This document shows, in pieces, positions 33,306 to 41,290 of a stretch of 43,724 nt of DNA; position 1 is the first letter of the stretch; every line of letters starts with the position of its first letter. Origin of the DNA: Ornithinibacillus halotolerans (GTDB lineage: Bacteria > Bacillota > Bacilli > Bacillales > Amphibacillaceae); assembly GCF_014637405.1 (NCBI RefSeq), contig NZ_BMEY01000026.1:1-43724 (forward strand), written 5' to 3'. A model generated the notes under the pieces. It searched no databases. It was given only the letters and a program-made list of their open reading frames with translations, and was not told the DNA's origin. Made by a program: the position numbers and the translations under genes.

Positions 33306-34618
33306 GCTGCATCCTCCTTGATGGTTTCTGTTTTATTTTTCAAAAAATATCCAATAACTAGTTGCAAAATAAAGGCTACTAGAAATGCATCAATTCCAGA
33401 TGAACCAGTTATACTAAATAAGCCAAACCCTGTTGGACTTGGTGTTGTCATAAATGCAATAATTGTTGCAACAACCCAAGTTAACATACTGTAAACTCTA
33501 ATGTTTTCAATTTTATCGATATTGTTGTAATGATACACGCGATGTCTTAAAATAAAGTCTGCTGTATAAACTCCTCCAATTGGTGGGATTAACACACTTA
33601 GAACACTTAAGAATGGAATAAAATGATCGTAAATTCCAGCCACTGCTAAGGCAGTTCCAATTATCCCAGCAATGATCGTAATAATGTACTTCGGAACTTT
33701 TTTGAAAATAACTGAAAAGCCTAAAGAAGAAGAATAAATATTCGTATTATTCGTTGTCCATTGCGCAAGAATTAACACAAGCATTCCACCTGTTCCCCAG
33801 CCAATTCCAATCATAATTGCAACAACATCGACTTCACTTGTTGCCTTTGCAAGAATCGAGGCAATGATAAGGACAACACTATAACCGATAAAATAACTTA
33901 GAAACGATGAAATAACTGCATCTTTTGCTGTTTTTGCATATCTGGAAATATCAGGACCAATTATTGCACCAACTGCAAGTGACCCGATAACGGTAGAAAT
34001 ACCAACCCCAATTGTTAATGGATCTGCTGATAAAGCCATTCCATTTAATTCATCAAAAGTAAAACTTTTTGAAACGATGTAAGTTGATCCGATTAATAAG
34101 ACAGCTAGTAATGGTACTGCAACAATACTTAATTTTTCAATTGCCGCGTATCCGATACAAGCAGTAAGTGTCATCAACGCGCCACCGATTATCATTAATA
34201 ATGCCGGTGATACGTCTAAACCAAACACATCGACTATAACTTTATTTAAGCTGGAACCAAATAAATCAAGTTGTACCCCAAACCAACCAAATAAAGAAAT
34301 AGCAATGACGACAGAAACTGCAATTGAACCATATCTTCCAAGTGCAAAGGAAGAAACTAATGCTGTAGATAAACCAGTTTTAGCCCCGACAATTACACAA
34401 AGTGCACTAAGTATTGATAAAAGAAAAGTACCAATTAATGAAACAATAATTGCCTCTTGTAAACTTAATCCACTACCTAATGCTCCACCAAGAGCAGTCG
34501 CGGATAGAGCGATAATTCCAGCAATCCACACCATCGTTTGTTTGAACCAACCTTGTCTTTTTTCCTCAGGAACTGCCGTTAATTCATAGTCTTCAATAAG
34601 TTTTTTGTTCTCCTCCAT
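33302..34618 (-). CDS. NCS1 family permease (cytosine/hydantoin-type)
   Basis: A 438-residue permease with about 12 membrane spans. The N-terminal TAVPEEKRQGWFKQTMVWIAG motif and the glycine-rich first span ATALGGALGSGLSLQEAI are typical of the CodB group. Span 6-8 regions hold GAIIGPDISRYAKTAKDA and AQWTTNNTNIYSSSLGFS, both family signatures. NCS1 members carry nucleobases, allantoin or hydantoins. AGGGAGTG precedes ATG 34618, which overlaps the tetR 3' end by 26 nt. Its neighbours suggest a hydantoin or related five-membered ring substrate. Confidence 0.9.
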   Translation of the reverse strand: MEENKKLIEDYELTAVPEEKRQGWFKQTMVWIAGIIALSATALGGALGSGLSLQEAIIVSLIGTFLLSILSALCVIVGAKTGLSTALVSSFALGRYGSIAVSVVIAISLFGWFGVQLDLFGSSLNKVIVDVFGLDVSPALLMIIGGALMTLTACIGYAAIEKLSIVAVPLLAVLLIGSTYIVSKSFTFDELNGMALSADPLTIGVGISTVIGSLAVGAIIGPDISRYAKTAKDAVISSFLSYFIGYSVVLIIASILAKATSEVDVVAIMIGIGWGTGGMLVLILAQWTTNNTNIYSSSLGFSVIFKKVPKYIITIIAGIIGTALAVAGIYDHFIPFLSVLSVLIPPIGGVYTADFILRHRVYHYNNIDKIENIRVYSMLTWVVATIIAFMTTPSPTGFGLFSITGSSGIDAFLVAFILQLVIGYFLKNKTETIKEDAA

Positions 34619-35207
34619 TTTGCACACTCCCTATTTTTAGTTGTAAGTATTGATTCATTAAGTTTGTTGCGTGCGTGAGATTGTTTTTCACATCTTCGTC
34701 GTTGTAGATAACGACACCCCAAAATAACCCATTCCCAAGAAAAATAAAGTGATCTATAATTTCTTTTACTTCTTTGTAATGTAGATGTGGATATCTAACT
34801 CGTATCTCATCTGTCAACTGTTCAACTAGCCATTCATTATAATTTTCTAGATACTTCTGTACTTCCACTTTAATTTCCGGAATTTCCGAATTTACCATCA
34901 ACACATATGCCTGTGTTTCATCTTGATAAGAACGATGATGAAACACCAAGCTGTTGAATAATTCAGAAAATACAACGTTTATAGAAGTGTGCTGCTCTTT
35001 TTCAAAGACTGCCCTCATACTTGAAAAATGATGATTCAAAATCATCCTCATTGCTTCGATTACAAGCTCTTGTTTGTTTGGGAAAAAATGATAAATTGAT
35101 GCTGGCTTAATTCCAACTTCTTCTGCTATTTTCCGCATGGAAGCACCTTGATAACCGAATTTTGCGACATTTTTAATAGTAGCTTGTACTAATTTTTCCT
35201 TAGTCAT
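34593..35207 (-). CDS. TetR family transcriptional regulator
   Basis: A 204-residue repressor. The N-terminal helix-turn-helix is clear: TIKNVAKFGYQGASMRKIAEEVG then IKPASIYHFFPNKQELV. The C-terminal ligand domain is not of an assignable subfamily. AGGGGGA precedes ATG 35207. It is the first gene of the NCS1 permease-DUF917-hydantoinase operon and has a palindromic operator candidate overlapping its upstream region. It probably represses its own operon and responds to the substrate or a breakdown product. Confidence 0.93.
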   Translation of the reverse strand: MTKEKLVQATIKNVAKFGYQGASMRKIAEEVGIKPASIYHFFPNKQELVIEAMRMILNHHFSSMRAVFEKEQHTSINVVFSELFNSLVFHHRSYQDETQAYVLMVNSEIPEIKVEVQKYLENYNEWLVEQLTDEIRVRYPHLHYKEVKEIIDHFIFLGNGLFWGVVIYNDEDVKNNLTHATNLMNQYLQLKIGSVQNGGEQKTY

Positions 35208-35216
35208 CTTCTCCCC

Positions 35217-35234
35217 CTAACTAACGTTTGTTAG
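35217..35234. promoter_or_regulatory. TetR operator candidate
   Basis: The 18-bp CTAACTAACGTTTGTTAG is a palindrome at 16 of 18 positions and starts 10 nt upstream of the tetR start. A further GTAATGTTAG follows at 35236-35244. Binding there would block the ribosome-site end of the promoter region of the whole operon. Confidence 0.7.
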
Positions 35235-35377
35235 GTAATGTTAGCACCCTTTTTCTATATCGTCAATATATTTTCAAAATTTATTTAAATTGAATTATCA
35301 TGAAAATGCTTACAATTTATACTACATCTGAATGCAGCTTTTTATCTTTTGTTTTTGCAGTTAGTGGTGGTGGATCT

Positions 35378-35610
35378 GAAATTTTCCTGAAATGGGCGTT
35401 CATTGGGGATGAGTGATGGTTGTTTTGAATTTATTACTGTAACAGGCAGTCGTTTAGGCGATCAGTGACGATTGGTCCGAATTTTCCACCATAACGGGCA
35501 CTCATTAAGGTGATGAGTGACGGTTGGTCCAAAATTTTCACCGCAACGGGCAGTCATTACGGTGATGAGTGACGGTTGAACAGAATTTTCCACCGCAACG
35601 GGCACTCATC
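35378..35610. repeat. 52-bp tandem repeat, about 4.6 imperfect copies
   Basis: Units start at 35378, 35427, 35479, 35531 and 35583, with periods of 49, 52, 52 and 52 nt. A typical unit is GAATTTTCCACC, then AACGGGCACTCATT, then a loop and GATGAGTGACGGTTGG. Within units CACTCAT and ATGAGTG pair to form a hairpin. The last unit is cut short and runs into a GGGGACAGT hairpin. The copies are adjacent without unique spacers, so this is not a CRISPR array. The 456-base gap 35208-35663 holds nothing else but the operator and a terminator. Confidence 0.85.
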
Positions 35611-35621
35611 CCAAATAAATT

Positions 35622-35653
35622 GGGGACAGTACCTATTTTCTTGGACTGTCCCC
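35622..35653. terminator. GGGGACAGT hairpin
   Basis: GGGGACAGT (35622-35630) and ACTGTCCCC (35645-35653) are perfectly complementary. It lies 11 nt after the end of the minus-strand gene ending at 35664. There is no T run, so it may be a repeat element used as a terminator. Confidence 0.6.
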
Positions 35654-35663
35654 CATTCCTAAC

Positions 35664-36194
35664 CTACTTACTGTCCAAATGCCCAGATATTTCATACTGC
35701 TTACTCCACAATGAGAATTCCTTCGTGTAAACTGATGTGCATACTTCTATATCATTCTTAAACTCTTCTAAAACTGGAAGTTGATTGGCAATTGTCGAAC
35801 CTCTAAACACTGAAAGCATGATTTTATGACTACCTTCAATTGTTTTCACATAATTATATAATTCTTGTCTTTTATGTTGCGGGATATCATACAACTCAAC
35901 AAAATCATCCTTCTCTGTTTCCAAATACTGATTTGTTAATTCTCGCAATTTGTTATCTTTCAACACATACAGTCCAACCATCACTAGCGCATCTTCCAAC
36001 ATATTTTCTACTGTTGGAATCCATGTGACACGTTTTTCTACCATTTCTTTATGCTCACTGAATATATCCATTGGTACTAACACCCAAGCTGGACGATTAT
36101 TTTCAGAAAGATATAATACATGGGATATATTCAAAATGCCTCCATCATATGAATGTTTCTGACCAACTAAAATTTGTGCAGTAAACGTACCCAT
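35664..36194 (-). CDS. Conserved cytoplasmic protein, unknown function
   Basis: A 176-residue soluble protein with no signal peptide or membrane segment. The first half is beta-rich (TAQILVGQKHSYDGGILNIS, RPAWVLVPMDIF) and the second half helical and acidic. No family was recognised. It starts one base after the ykqA stop, with GGAGG inside the last ykqA codons, so the two are coupled and probably work together. Confidence 0.65.
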   Translation of the reverse strand: MGTFTAQILVGQKHSYDGGILNISHVLYLSENNRPAWVLVPMDIFSEHKEMVEKRVTWIPTVENMLEDALVMVGLYVLKDNKLRELTNQYLETEKDDFVELYDIPQHKRQELYNYVKTIEGSHKIMLSVFRGSTIANQLPVLEEFKNDIEVCTSVYTKEFSLWSKQYEISGHLDSK

Positions 36195-36195
36195 A

Positions 36196-37059
36196 CTACA
36201 TTCCTCCTATTTTGCTAGTATTTTTTAATATATTGATATACTTAACAAGACTAGATACATAGTCTTCAGACAAGTAACCTTTGGCTCCTCTTAAAATTTC
36301 CATTTCATAAGCAATAGGTGGCACAACTTCTTCTTGTTTTCTTTTGACTGTAAATGTTAATGCTTCTATTTCTAGACCATCTAGAAGAAATCTAACAAAA
36401 GTTGGACGATAGACATGTGGTGCACCTTCTCTTCCGTACAAATAATTTAAAGCCTCACGATCAATCTTATAAATCTTACCTTCAACTACTCCACCATCTT
36501 CCACAATATCAGCTCGACCTAAGCCATCAAATGTTGAACGGTGTGTAAATTTTAAGGAATAGTTAGGCAGTACCCCAACTCCAACGACCTCCTTAAAGTA
36601 TCTCTCTACACCTGCTTTTTTAAATCGAAGGCTATCCATACAGCTACCATATGCAAAATAAAGAAACGAATCATTTTGCTTTAGCAAGTTGTATTCCTTC
36701 CAATCTCCATTAGAGATTTTCTTTTTCAATAGACTATCCAGATGAGCAACATATACGTAAGCACGATATTTTCCTTTATCTGTATAAATAATTTGCTCCA
36801 ATCGATTGTATAAATTATTGACACCACCTTCTTGATAGCCCTCAAGTTCATCCAGTCTAGCTAGGTCGGTATCGCTCACTTCATAAAGTTCACCGTACAC
36901 TATAGAACTATTGGAAGGTGCTAAAGCCGGGTAACTCATTCCTGTATCAAATAAAACTCCATTCGTCCATGCTTGTTCCGCGAGACATTTAGCATCTTTC
37001 AACAAGTAATCATTTCTTTCTCCACGGCGCAATGTTCCATAAACAAAAACCTTCAACAT
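36196..37059 (-). CDS. ykqA: YkqA-like protein with two gamma-glutamylcyclotransferase domains
   Basis: A 287-residue protein with two GGCT-like folds. The first opens VFVYGTLRRGERN and has LDELEGYQEGG with the likely catalytic Glu. The second opens FLYFAYGSCMDSLRFKKAG near residue 131 and has YGREGAPHVYRP. Bacillus YkqA has the same architecture. GGCT enzymes release 5-oxoproline from gamma-glutamyl amines or peptides. AAAGGAG precedes ATG 37059; in-frame codons upstream lack a site. It has its own promoter region, since a terminator closes the preceding gene. Confidence 0.88.
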   Translation of the reverse strand: MLKVFVYGTLRRGERNDYLLKDAKCLAEQAWTNGVLFDTGMSYPALAPSNSSIVYGELYEVSDTDLARLDELEGYQEGGVNNLYNRLEQIIYTDKGKYRAYVYVAHLDSLLKKKISNGDWKEYNLLKQNDSFLYFAYGSCMDSLRFKKAGVERYFKEVVGVGVLPNYSLKFTHRSTFDGLGRADIVEDGGVVEGKIYKIDREALNYLYGREGAPHVYRPTFVRFLLDGLEIEALTFTVKRKQEEVVPPIAYEMEILRGAKGYLSEDYVSSLVKYINILKNTSKIGGM

Positions 37060-37101
37060 ATTACCAACTCCTTTACTTTGATAATCTAAGTATAAAAAAG
37101 A

Positions 37102-37124
37102 AAGGTTGGGACTCACCCAACCTT
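37102..37124 (-). terminator. Intrinsic terminator overlapping the TPR regulator stop
   Basis: AAGGTTGGG (37102-37110) pairs with CCCAACCTT (37116-37124), followed on the minus strand by TCTTTTTT. The stem includes the last bases of the TPR gene's stop codon region. Confidence 0.85.
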
Positions 37125-38040
37125 ACTGAATTCGTGTTGTTACAATGACATTAATAGAATTCCAAATATATCCTTGCCCTCGTTTGGAGATTATTGGATT
37201 TTCTTCTACTCCTATACAACGCCTCAACTTTTGATTTATGTTTGATATATATGATTTTACCGTTTTCGGATTCGGGTTATTCTTTTTTTCTTCCCACACC
37301 TTTCTGGCAATATCATCTATTGTAACTGGGGTTTTTCGTTCTAAAATATATCTTAAAATCTCCGCTTCTCTTCTTGGAAACACTAGCGTATCCGCAGGTC
37401 CTGTGAAAGTTGCTCGAAATTCGACAAGATCTAATTTCCCTTGATTAGAATCAACTTCATTATTGAAGTCTTGAGAAGTTTCAAATGTCATTAATTCACT
37501 TGTTCCATCTGGATAATGAGCTATTGTACGAAATTCCCCATTTTGCGTAATCAGTGCTTTTGCCTCTTTTATTTCAGTCGAAAAATCATTTTCTTTATCC
37601 AATTGGTTAGCTCGTTCGAAATTTTCATATGCCTTTCCATCATCAGCTAAATAATAGTAAGCTTTAGACAAAGACAAATGTGTTCGGATTAATTTCGTAT
37701 TCGATAATTCTTCCTTATTTATCTTTTCAAAATAACGTACCGACTTTTGATGACGACCTAATTCATAATGAATATGTCCTAATCGATAAAGAGATTCAAT
37801 ATGGTTTGGAAAAATCTCTAACACTTCTTTAAATAACTTCTCTGCATTCATTAAGTTCATATCCACTAGCTTTTGATCCGTTCCACTTTTTACTAATAAA
37901 TTAGCAAGTTCTATTTTGTATGTTGGATTTTCCGGATATTCCTGTAATAATTTACGATATAGTTGTATGCCTTGAGTTAGCCAGGCAGATTCATCAATCA
38001 ATCCCTCTTTATTTTTCCAGTTCATTATTTGCTTTTGCAA
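37123..38040 (-). CDS. TPR protein with C-terminal OmpR-type winged helix
   Basis: A 305-residue cytoplasmic protein. Residues about 20-165 are tetratricopeptide repeats (WLTQGIQLYRKLLQEYPENPT, AEKLFKEVLEIFPNHIESLYRLG, KAYYYLADDGKAYENFERANQ). Residues about 215-300 are a winged helix of the OmpR/PhoB type: FPRREAEILRYILERKTPVT, ARKVWE, PKTVKSYISNINQKLRR and ISKRGQGYIW. The domain order is reversed relative to SARP/LuxR-type regulators. The start is TTG 38040 with AAGGAGGA seven bases upstream. Its targets are unknown; the downstream ykqA gene is a candidate. It is followed by its own terminator. Confidence 0.82.
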   Translation of the reverse strand: MQKQIMNWKNKEGLIDESAWLTQGIQLYRKLLQEYPENPTYKIELANLLVKSGTDQKLVDMNLMNAEKLFKEVLEIFPNHIESLYRLGHIHYELGRHQKSVRYFEKINKEELSNTKLIRTHLSLSKAYYYLADDGKAYENFERANQLDKENDFSTEIKEAKALITQNGEFRTIAHYPDGTSELMTFETSQDFNNEVDSNQGKLDLVEFRATFTGPADTLVFPRREAEILRYILERKTPVTIDDIARKVWEEKKNNPNPKTVKSYISNINQKLRRCIGVEENPIISKRGQGYIWNSINVIVTTRIQ

Positions 38041-38065
38041 AGGATATTCCTCCTTATGGGTTTAG

Positions 38066-38359
38066 CCCTTTAGTCCCTTTTACGCCGCCCTACCAATTAT
38101 CTTATGGCCAATTCTTTCCATACTTGGTATAAAAAACTATAATATGTTCACCGCATCCTTTGTAAGTGCTATAGTCATTCTTTACTATGGACTGTTAAAT
38201 ATCTTATTAGCACCAGGTGATCCATGGGCAATGTTCCCAGCGTTTGTCGTACTTTGGTGGTCACTGACAATTTATCATGTCAAGAGAAGGTCATACTTTT
38301 CATACTCCGTGAGTGCCACTATCTTTATAAGTCTATTTTTTATTTGCATTAATGTATAA
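38066..38359 (+). pseudogene. Membrane protein gene truncated at its 5' end
   Basis: The plus-strand frame, open from directly after a TAG (38063-38065), reads as natural membrane protein: FYAALPIILWPILSILGIKN, VSAIVILYYGLLNILLAPGDP, WAMFPAFVVLWWSLTIYHV and a final span to TAA at 38359. The only ATG (38144) has no ribosome site and would start inside the first part. The APGxPWAxxPAFxxLWW pattern is familiar from 2TM/permease-like domains of Firmicutes. The front of the gene appears to be lost at the upstream edge of the TPR regulator gene. Confidence 0.55.
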
Positions 38360-38537
38360 TTCCCCAGTTTGCCAACCAAAGCTATTACTAGTTAGTTGAT
38401 TTTCCCAGTTATGCACTAATATCCGTATGATTTTCTTCTTCACACTCTCCAACCATACATATGCAATAATTGTTCGATTGAATACTACATTGTTTGATGA
38501 CGACTTTGACTAATCACACTAAATAAAAACAAAAAAA

Positions 38538-38561
38538 GAAAGTTCATGCAATATAACTTTC
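38538..38561 (-). terminator. Intrinsic terminator of the RR-ABC-HK operon
   Basis: GAAAGTT (38538-38544) and AACTTTC (38555-38561) pair, followed on the minus strand by TTTTTTT, 48 nt after the histidine kinase stop. Confidence 0.8.
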
Positions 38562-38608
38562 CCTTCCTTCCTGTTCCTCTATTGTATTAATCACCTAACT
38601 CTACCACT

Positions 38609-39523
38609 CTAATCCCACTTCCTAAACGATACCTCAAGAATAAACTCATTGTCACGGACATAAGCAACTGCTTTTCCGCCTTGTATCGTAATCAATTGTT
38701 GAACAATATGAAGGCCTAATCCAAGCTGGTTCCCGGTTCTACTTTGGTCTAATCGAAATGTTCGATTAAAAATATGGTGAAGTTCTGAAACATTTAACTC
38801 CCCCACATCATTTACTGCCCGTAACGTAATATATTCTTCTTCCTCGATAAAGCTAATCTTTAAATAACTCTTTGCATAGTGTAAAGCATTCTGAACAATG
38901 TTGGTTACTATCCGAACGAGTGCTTTATGATCCGCAAGTACTGGGTACATTTGCCCTTCTTCCAGATTCACATCTAAGTGCTTTTTCTCCATTTCATCAT
39001 AGAATAATAACATCGTTTCGCCAACTACTTGATTTAAAAGTTGTTTTTCCATTAATAGCTTCTTATCGGAGGAGTCAAGCTGAGAAATTTCATAAAACAA
39101 ATCAACAATCATTGTAAGATTATCTATCTTTTTTTGAATGATCGTTAAATACTCTTGTCGTTCCGCTTCCGAAATAGAAGGATCTGTTAATAACTCTGAA
39201 AATCCTTGAATGGATGTGATTGGTGTACGCAAATCATGAGAGATATTCGTAATTTCTTGTTTTAATTCCTTCTCTTTTCGTTCGATCGACTGTTGATTTT
39301 GTTTATAGGATTGAATAAGCTGATTGATTTCTGAAGCAAACCGGGCTAAGTTTTTATTTTGTGTATTTGTACGAACTAATTCATTTGTTCCGAAGTTCTC
39401 ATTGATGTTCTTTACTTGTTTCGTCATCTTCCGGATGTCCCATTGGAGTAATAGAATCCTCATACCTGCTACAAAAAGTAAGAAAATCAAAATTCCTATA
39501 ATCAACCAGCTATCCACTTCCAT
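38609..39523 (-). CDS. Sensor histidine kinase with one N-terminal membrane span
   Basis: A 304-residue kinase. A single hydrophobic segment (about 5-26) is followed by a HAMP-like linker. The HisKA box ITNISHDLRTPITSIQGF carries His96, with the N box IVQNALHYAKSY and G box QLGLGLHIVQQL near the end. There is no extracellular sensor domain; the input probably comes through the adjacent ABC permease or the membrane. GGGATGT precedes ATG 39523. It is the last gene of a four-gene operon with the response regulator and ABC transporter. Confidence 0.9.
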   Translation of the reverse strand: MEVDSWLIIGILIFLLFVAGMRILLLQWDIRKMTKQVKNINENFGTNELVRTNTQNKNLARFASEINQLIQSYKQNQQSIERKEKELKQEITNISHDLRTPITSIQGFSELLTDPSISEAERQEYLTIIQKKIDNLTMIVDLFYEISQLDSSDKKLLMEKQLLNQVVGETMLLFYDEMEKKHLDVNLEEGQMYPVLADHKALVRIVTNIVQNALHYAKSYLKISFIEEEEYITLRAVNDVGELNVSELHHIFNRTFRLDQSRTGNQLGLGLHIVQQLITIQGGKAVAYVRDNEFILEVSFRKWD

Positions 39524-39536
39524 ACATCCCTTCACA

Positions 39537-40286
39537 TCAATCGATGTTTTGTTTTGAAAATCTATTTGTCGCAACTAGTAATGCAATTAAGGTTATCATC
39601 GTACCAACTAGCCAATATTTTAAATCTAGTTGCATGGCATTATCTACATAGTTTGATAAATTATCACTTAATAGAAAGCTCGGTGCATATTGATATAACT
39701 CATCTAATCCTGAAAATGGACGAAAAATGACTCGTAGCAAATTGCTAGAGTATCCATACATAAACACGAGTATGATAACCATAAGGACATCTCCCACATG
39801 AAGCATCTTTAATGAATGAGTTAGAACAAATCCACTAAGCACAATCGGAGCCATATTTATACATGCAATAAGAAAATTTTGGACGGAGTCTTGATTACTT
39901 GTTAGCATCGTTTCCCCGAGCACAATGGTTAATATAATCCCAACAACACAGACAAGTACAAAATAACTTAAACTTAAGATTAACTTAGACCAAAAAATAG
40001 TATTTCGTGATATTCCAAAAGAAATAGATTGTTTCAGTAGGGACAAATCTTTCCCAGTTAAAGCAGAATTATACAGTACTCCAATGATGATAATGACTAC
40101 TCCTGAAGCAATTACATTGGAATTGAAAAACTCACTCGTACCATATGGGAAATTTGCGTCCGTCTTATCAAAATAGTATAGTATCCAACCAGCCGCAGAT
40201 ATCAACCCAAAACAAATCATAGTCGTTACATATAAGCCTTTTTTACGTAGAAGACGATAGGATTCACTTTTCATATAATTAATCAT
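39537..40286 (-). CDS. ABC-2 type permease (lantibiotic-immunity-like)
   Basis: A 249-residue permease with six hydrophobic segments and an N-terminal start MINYMKSESYRLLRKKGLYV typical of MutE/EpiE/SpaE-type immunity permeases and their relatives. It is much shorter than BceB, so this is not a BceAB-type detoxification module. It overlaps the ATPase gene by 8 nt and is followed 13 nt later by the kinase gene. The substrate is unknown; antimicrobial peptides are the usual ligands of such systems. Confidence 0.85.
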   Translation of the reverse strand: MINYMKSESYRLLRKKGLYVTTMICFGLISAAGWILYYFDKTDANFPYGTSEFFNSNVIASGVVIIIIGVLYNSALTGKDLSLLKQSISFGISRNTIFWSKLILSLSYFVLVCVVGIILTIVLGETMLTSNQDSVQNFLIACINMAPIVLSGFVLTHSLKMLHVGDVLMVIILVFMYGYSSNLLRVIFRPFSGLDELYQYAPSFLLSDNLSNYVDNAMQLDLKYWLVGTMITLIALLVATNRFSKQNID

Positions 40287-41196
40287 TATTTTTCCCCTCC
40301 ACTAATCCTAAGAAATATTCTTCTAGATTCAGTGCTTCCATGCGGAATTCTTTCACCATTACACCATGTTCAACTAACATATGATTAATGCTTCCACCTT
40401 TTTCCACATGATTTTCAATAATGATTTGGTTATTTGGTAGAACTTTAAATTGGATATCTGCATATGCTTGTTCCAGTAAACGAGCTGCTTTTGCAGAATC
40501 ATCAACGGTTAGTAATAACTGCTTTCTACTCTTTTGTTCCAGTGATTCTCGCGTTAAATCTTCTACGATAACGCCATTTTTAATGAATACGAACCGTTTT
40601 GCTAGTAATTTTAATTCCGTTAATATGTGACTGGAAATTAAGATCGTTATTTGATTTTCTTCATTAAGTTTCATTAATAGTTTGCGGATTTCCATTATTC
40701 CTTCTACATCTAAGCCGTTAATTGGCTCATCCAGAACTAAACAATCAGGACTGCTTAACAGACAAAGTGCAATGCCTAGTCGTTGCTTCATCCCCATAGA
40801 ATAGTCTTGAAACTTTTTTCTCTTTTCGTTTGCTAGCCCAACAATTTCTAGCACTGTGTATATACGTTTTTTGTCAGCAATACCACGTTGAATACGAAAG
40901 TACTCCAAGTTTTGAATTGCTGTAAAATCCGGGAAAAATGTAGGTGTTTCAATCATAAATCCCATTCTCTTTCTCGCATAATCTAGATCTTTACCAGATT
41001 TACCAAATAATTGAATCTCACCCATTGTTGGCAATAGTTGACCAGCAAGTAGTTTTAACATAGTTGACTTTCCAGCACCATTTTTTCCAATTAGTGCACA
41101 GATTTCCCCTTTTCTTAAGGAGAAATTAAGTGGTTTAATCACTTCAACGTCTTTAAACTTTTTCGTAAGTCGATATGTCTGTATAATACTATCCAT
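40279..41196 (-). CDS. ABC transporter ATP-binding protein
   Basis: A 305-residue ATPase. Walker A is GKNGAGKST at 37-45, the signature YSMGMKQRLGIAL is a divergent SGG motif, Walker B is DCLVLDEPINGLD, and the switch His is in ISSHILTEL. The variant signature and the C-terminal extension (about 215-305) are typical of lantibiotic-immunity and related ABC-2 exporters. AAGGAGTC precedes ATG 41196; the frame upstream to 41229 is not needed. It is coupled to the permease gene by an 8-nt overlap. Confidence 0.9.
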   Translation of the reverse strand: MDSIIQTYRLTKKFKDVEVIKPLNFSLRKGEICALIGKNGAGKSTMLKLLAGQLLPTMGEIQLFGKSGKDLDYARKRMGFMIETPTFFPDFTAIQNLEYFRIQRGIADKKRIYTVLEIVGLANEKRKKFQDYSMGMKQRLGIALCLLSSPDCLVLDEPINGLDVEGIMEIRKLLMKLNEENQITILISSHILTELKLLAKRFVFIKNGVIVEDLTRESLEQKSRKQLLLTVDDSAKAARLLEQAYADIQFKVLPNNQIIIENHVEKGGSINHMLVEHGVMVKEFRMEALNLEEYFLGLVEGKNND

Positions 41197-41290
41197 CTCT
41201 TTGACTCCTTTACTTAACTTCTTATACATACAGTTTAGCTTACAAGATTTTAATATCCTTTAAGCAAAACATAAAGAATTCATAAAGAAG

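Noticed and set aside
35378-35610. CRISPR-like array
   Set aside because: The units are directly adjacent with no unique spacers and there are no cas genes, so it is a plain tandem repeat.
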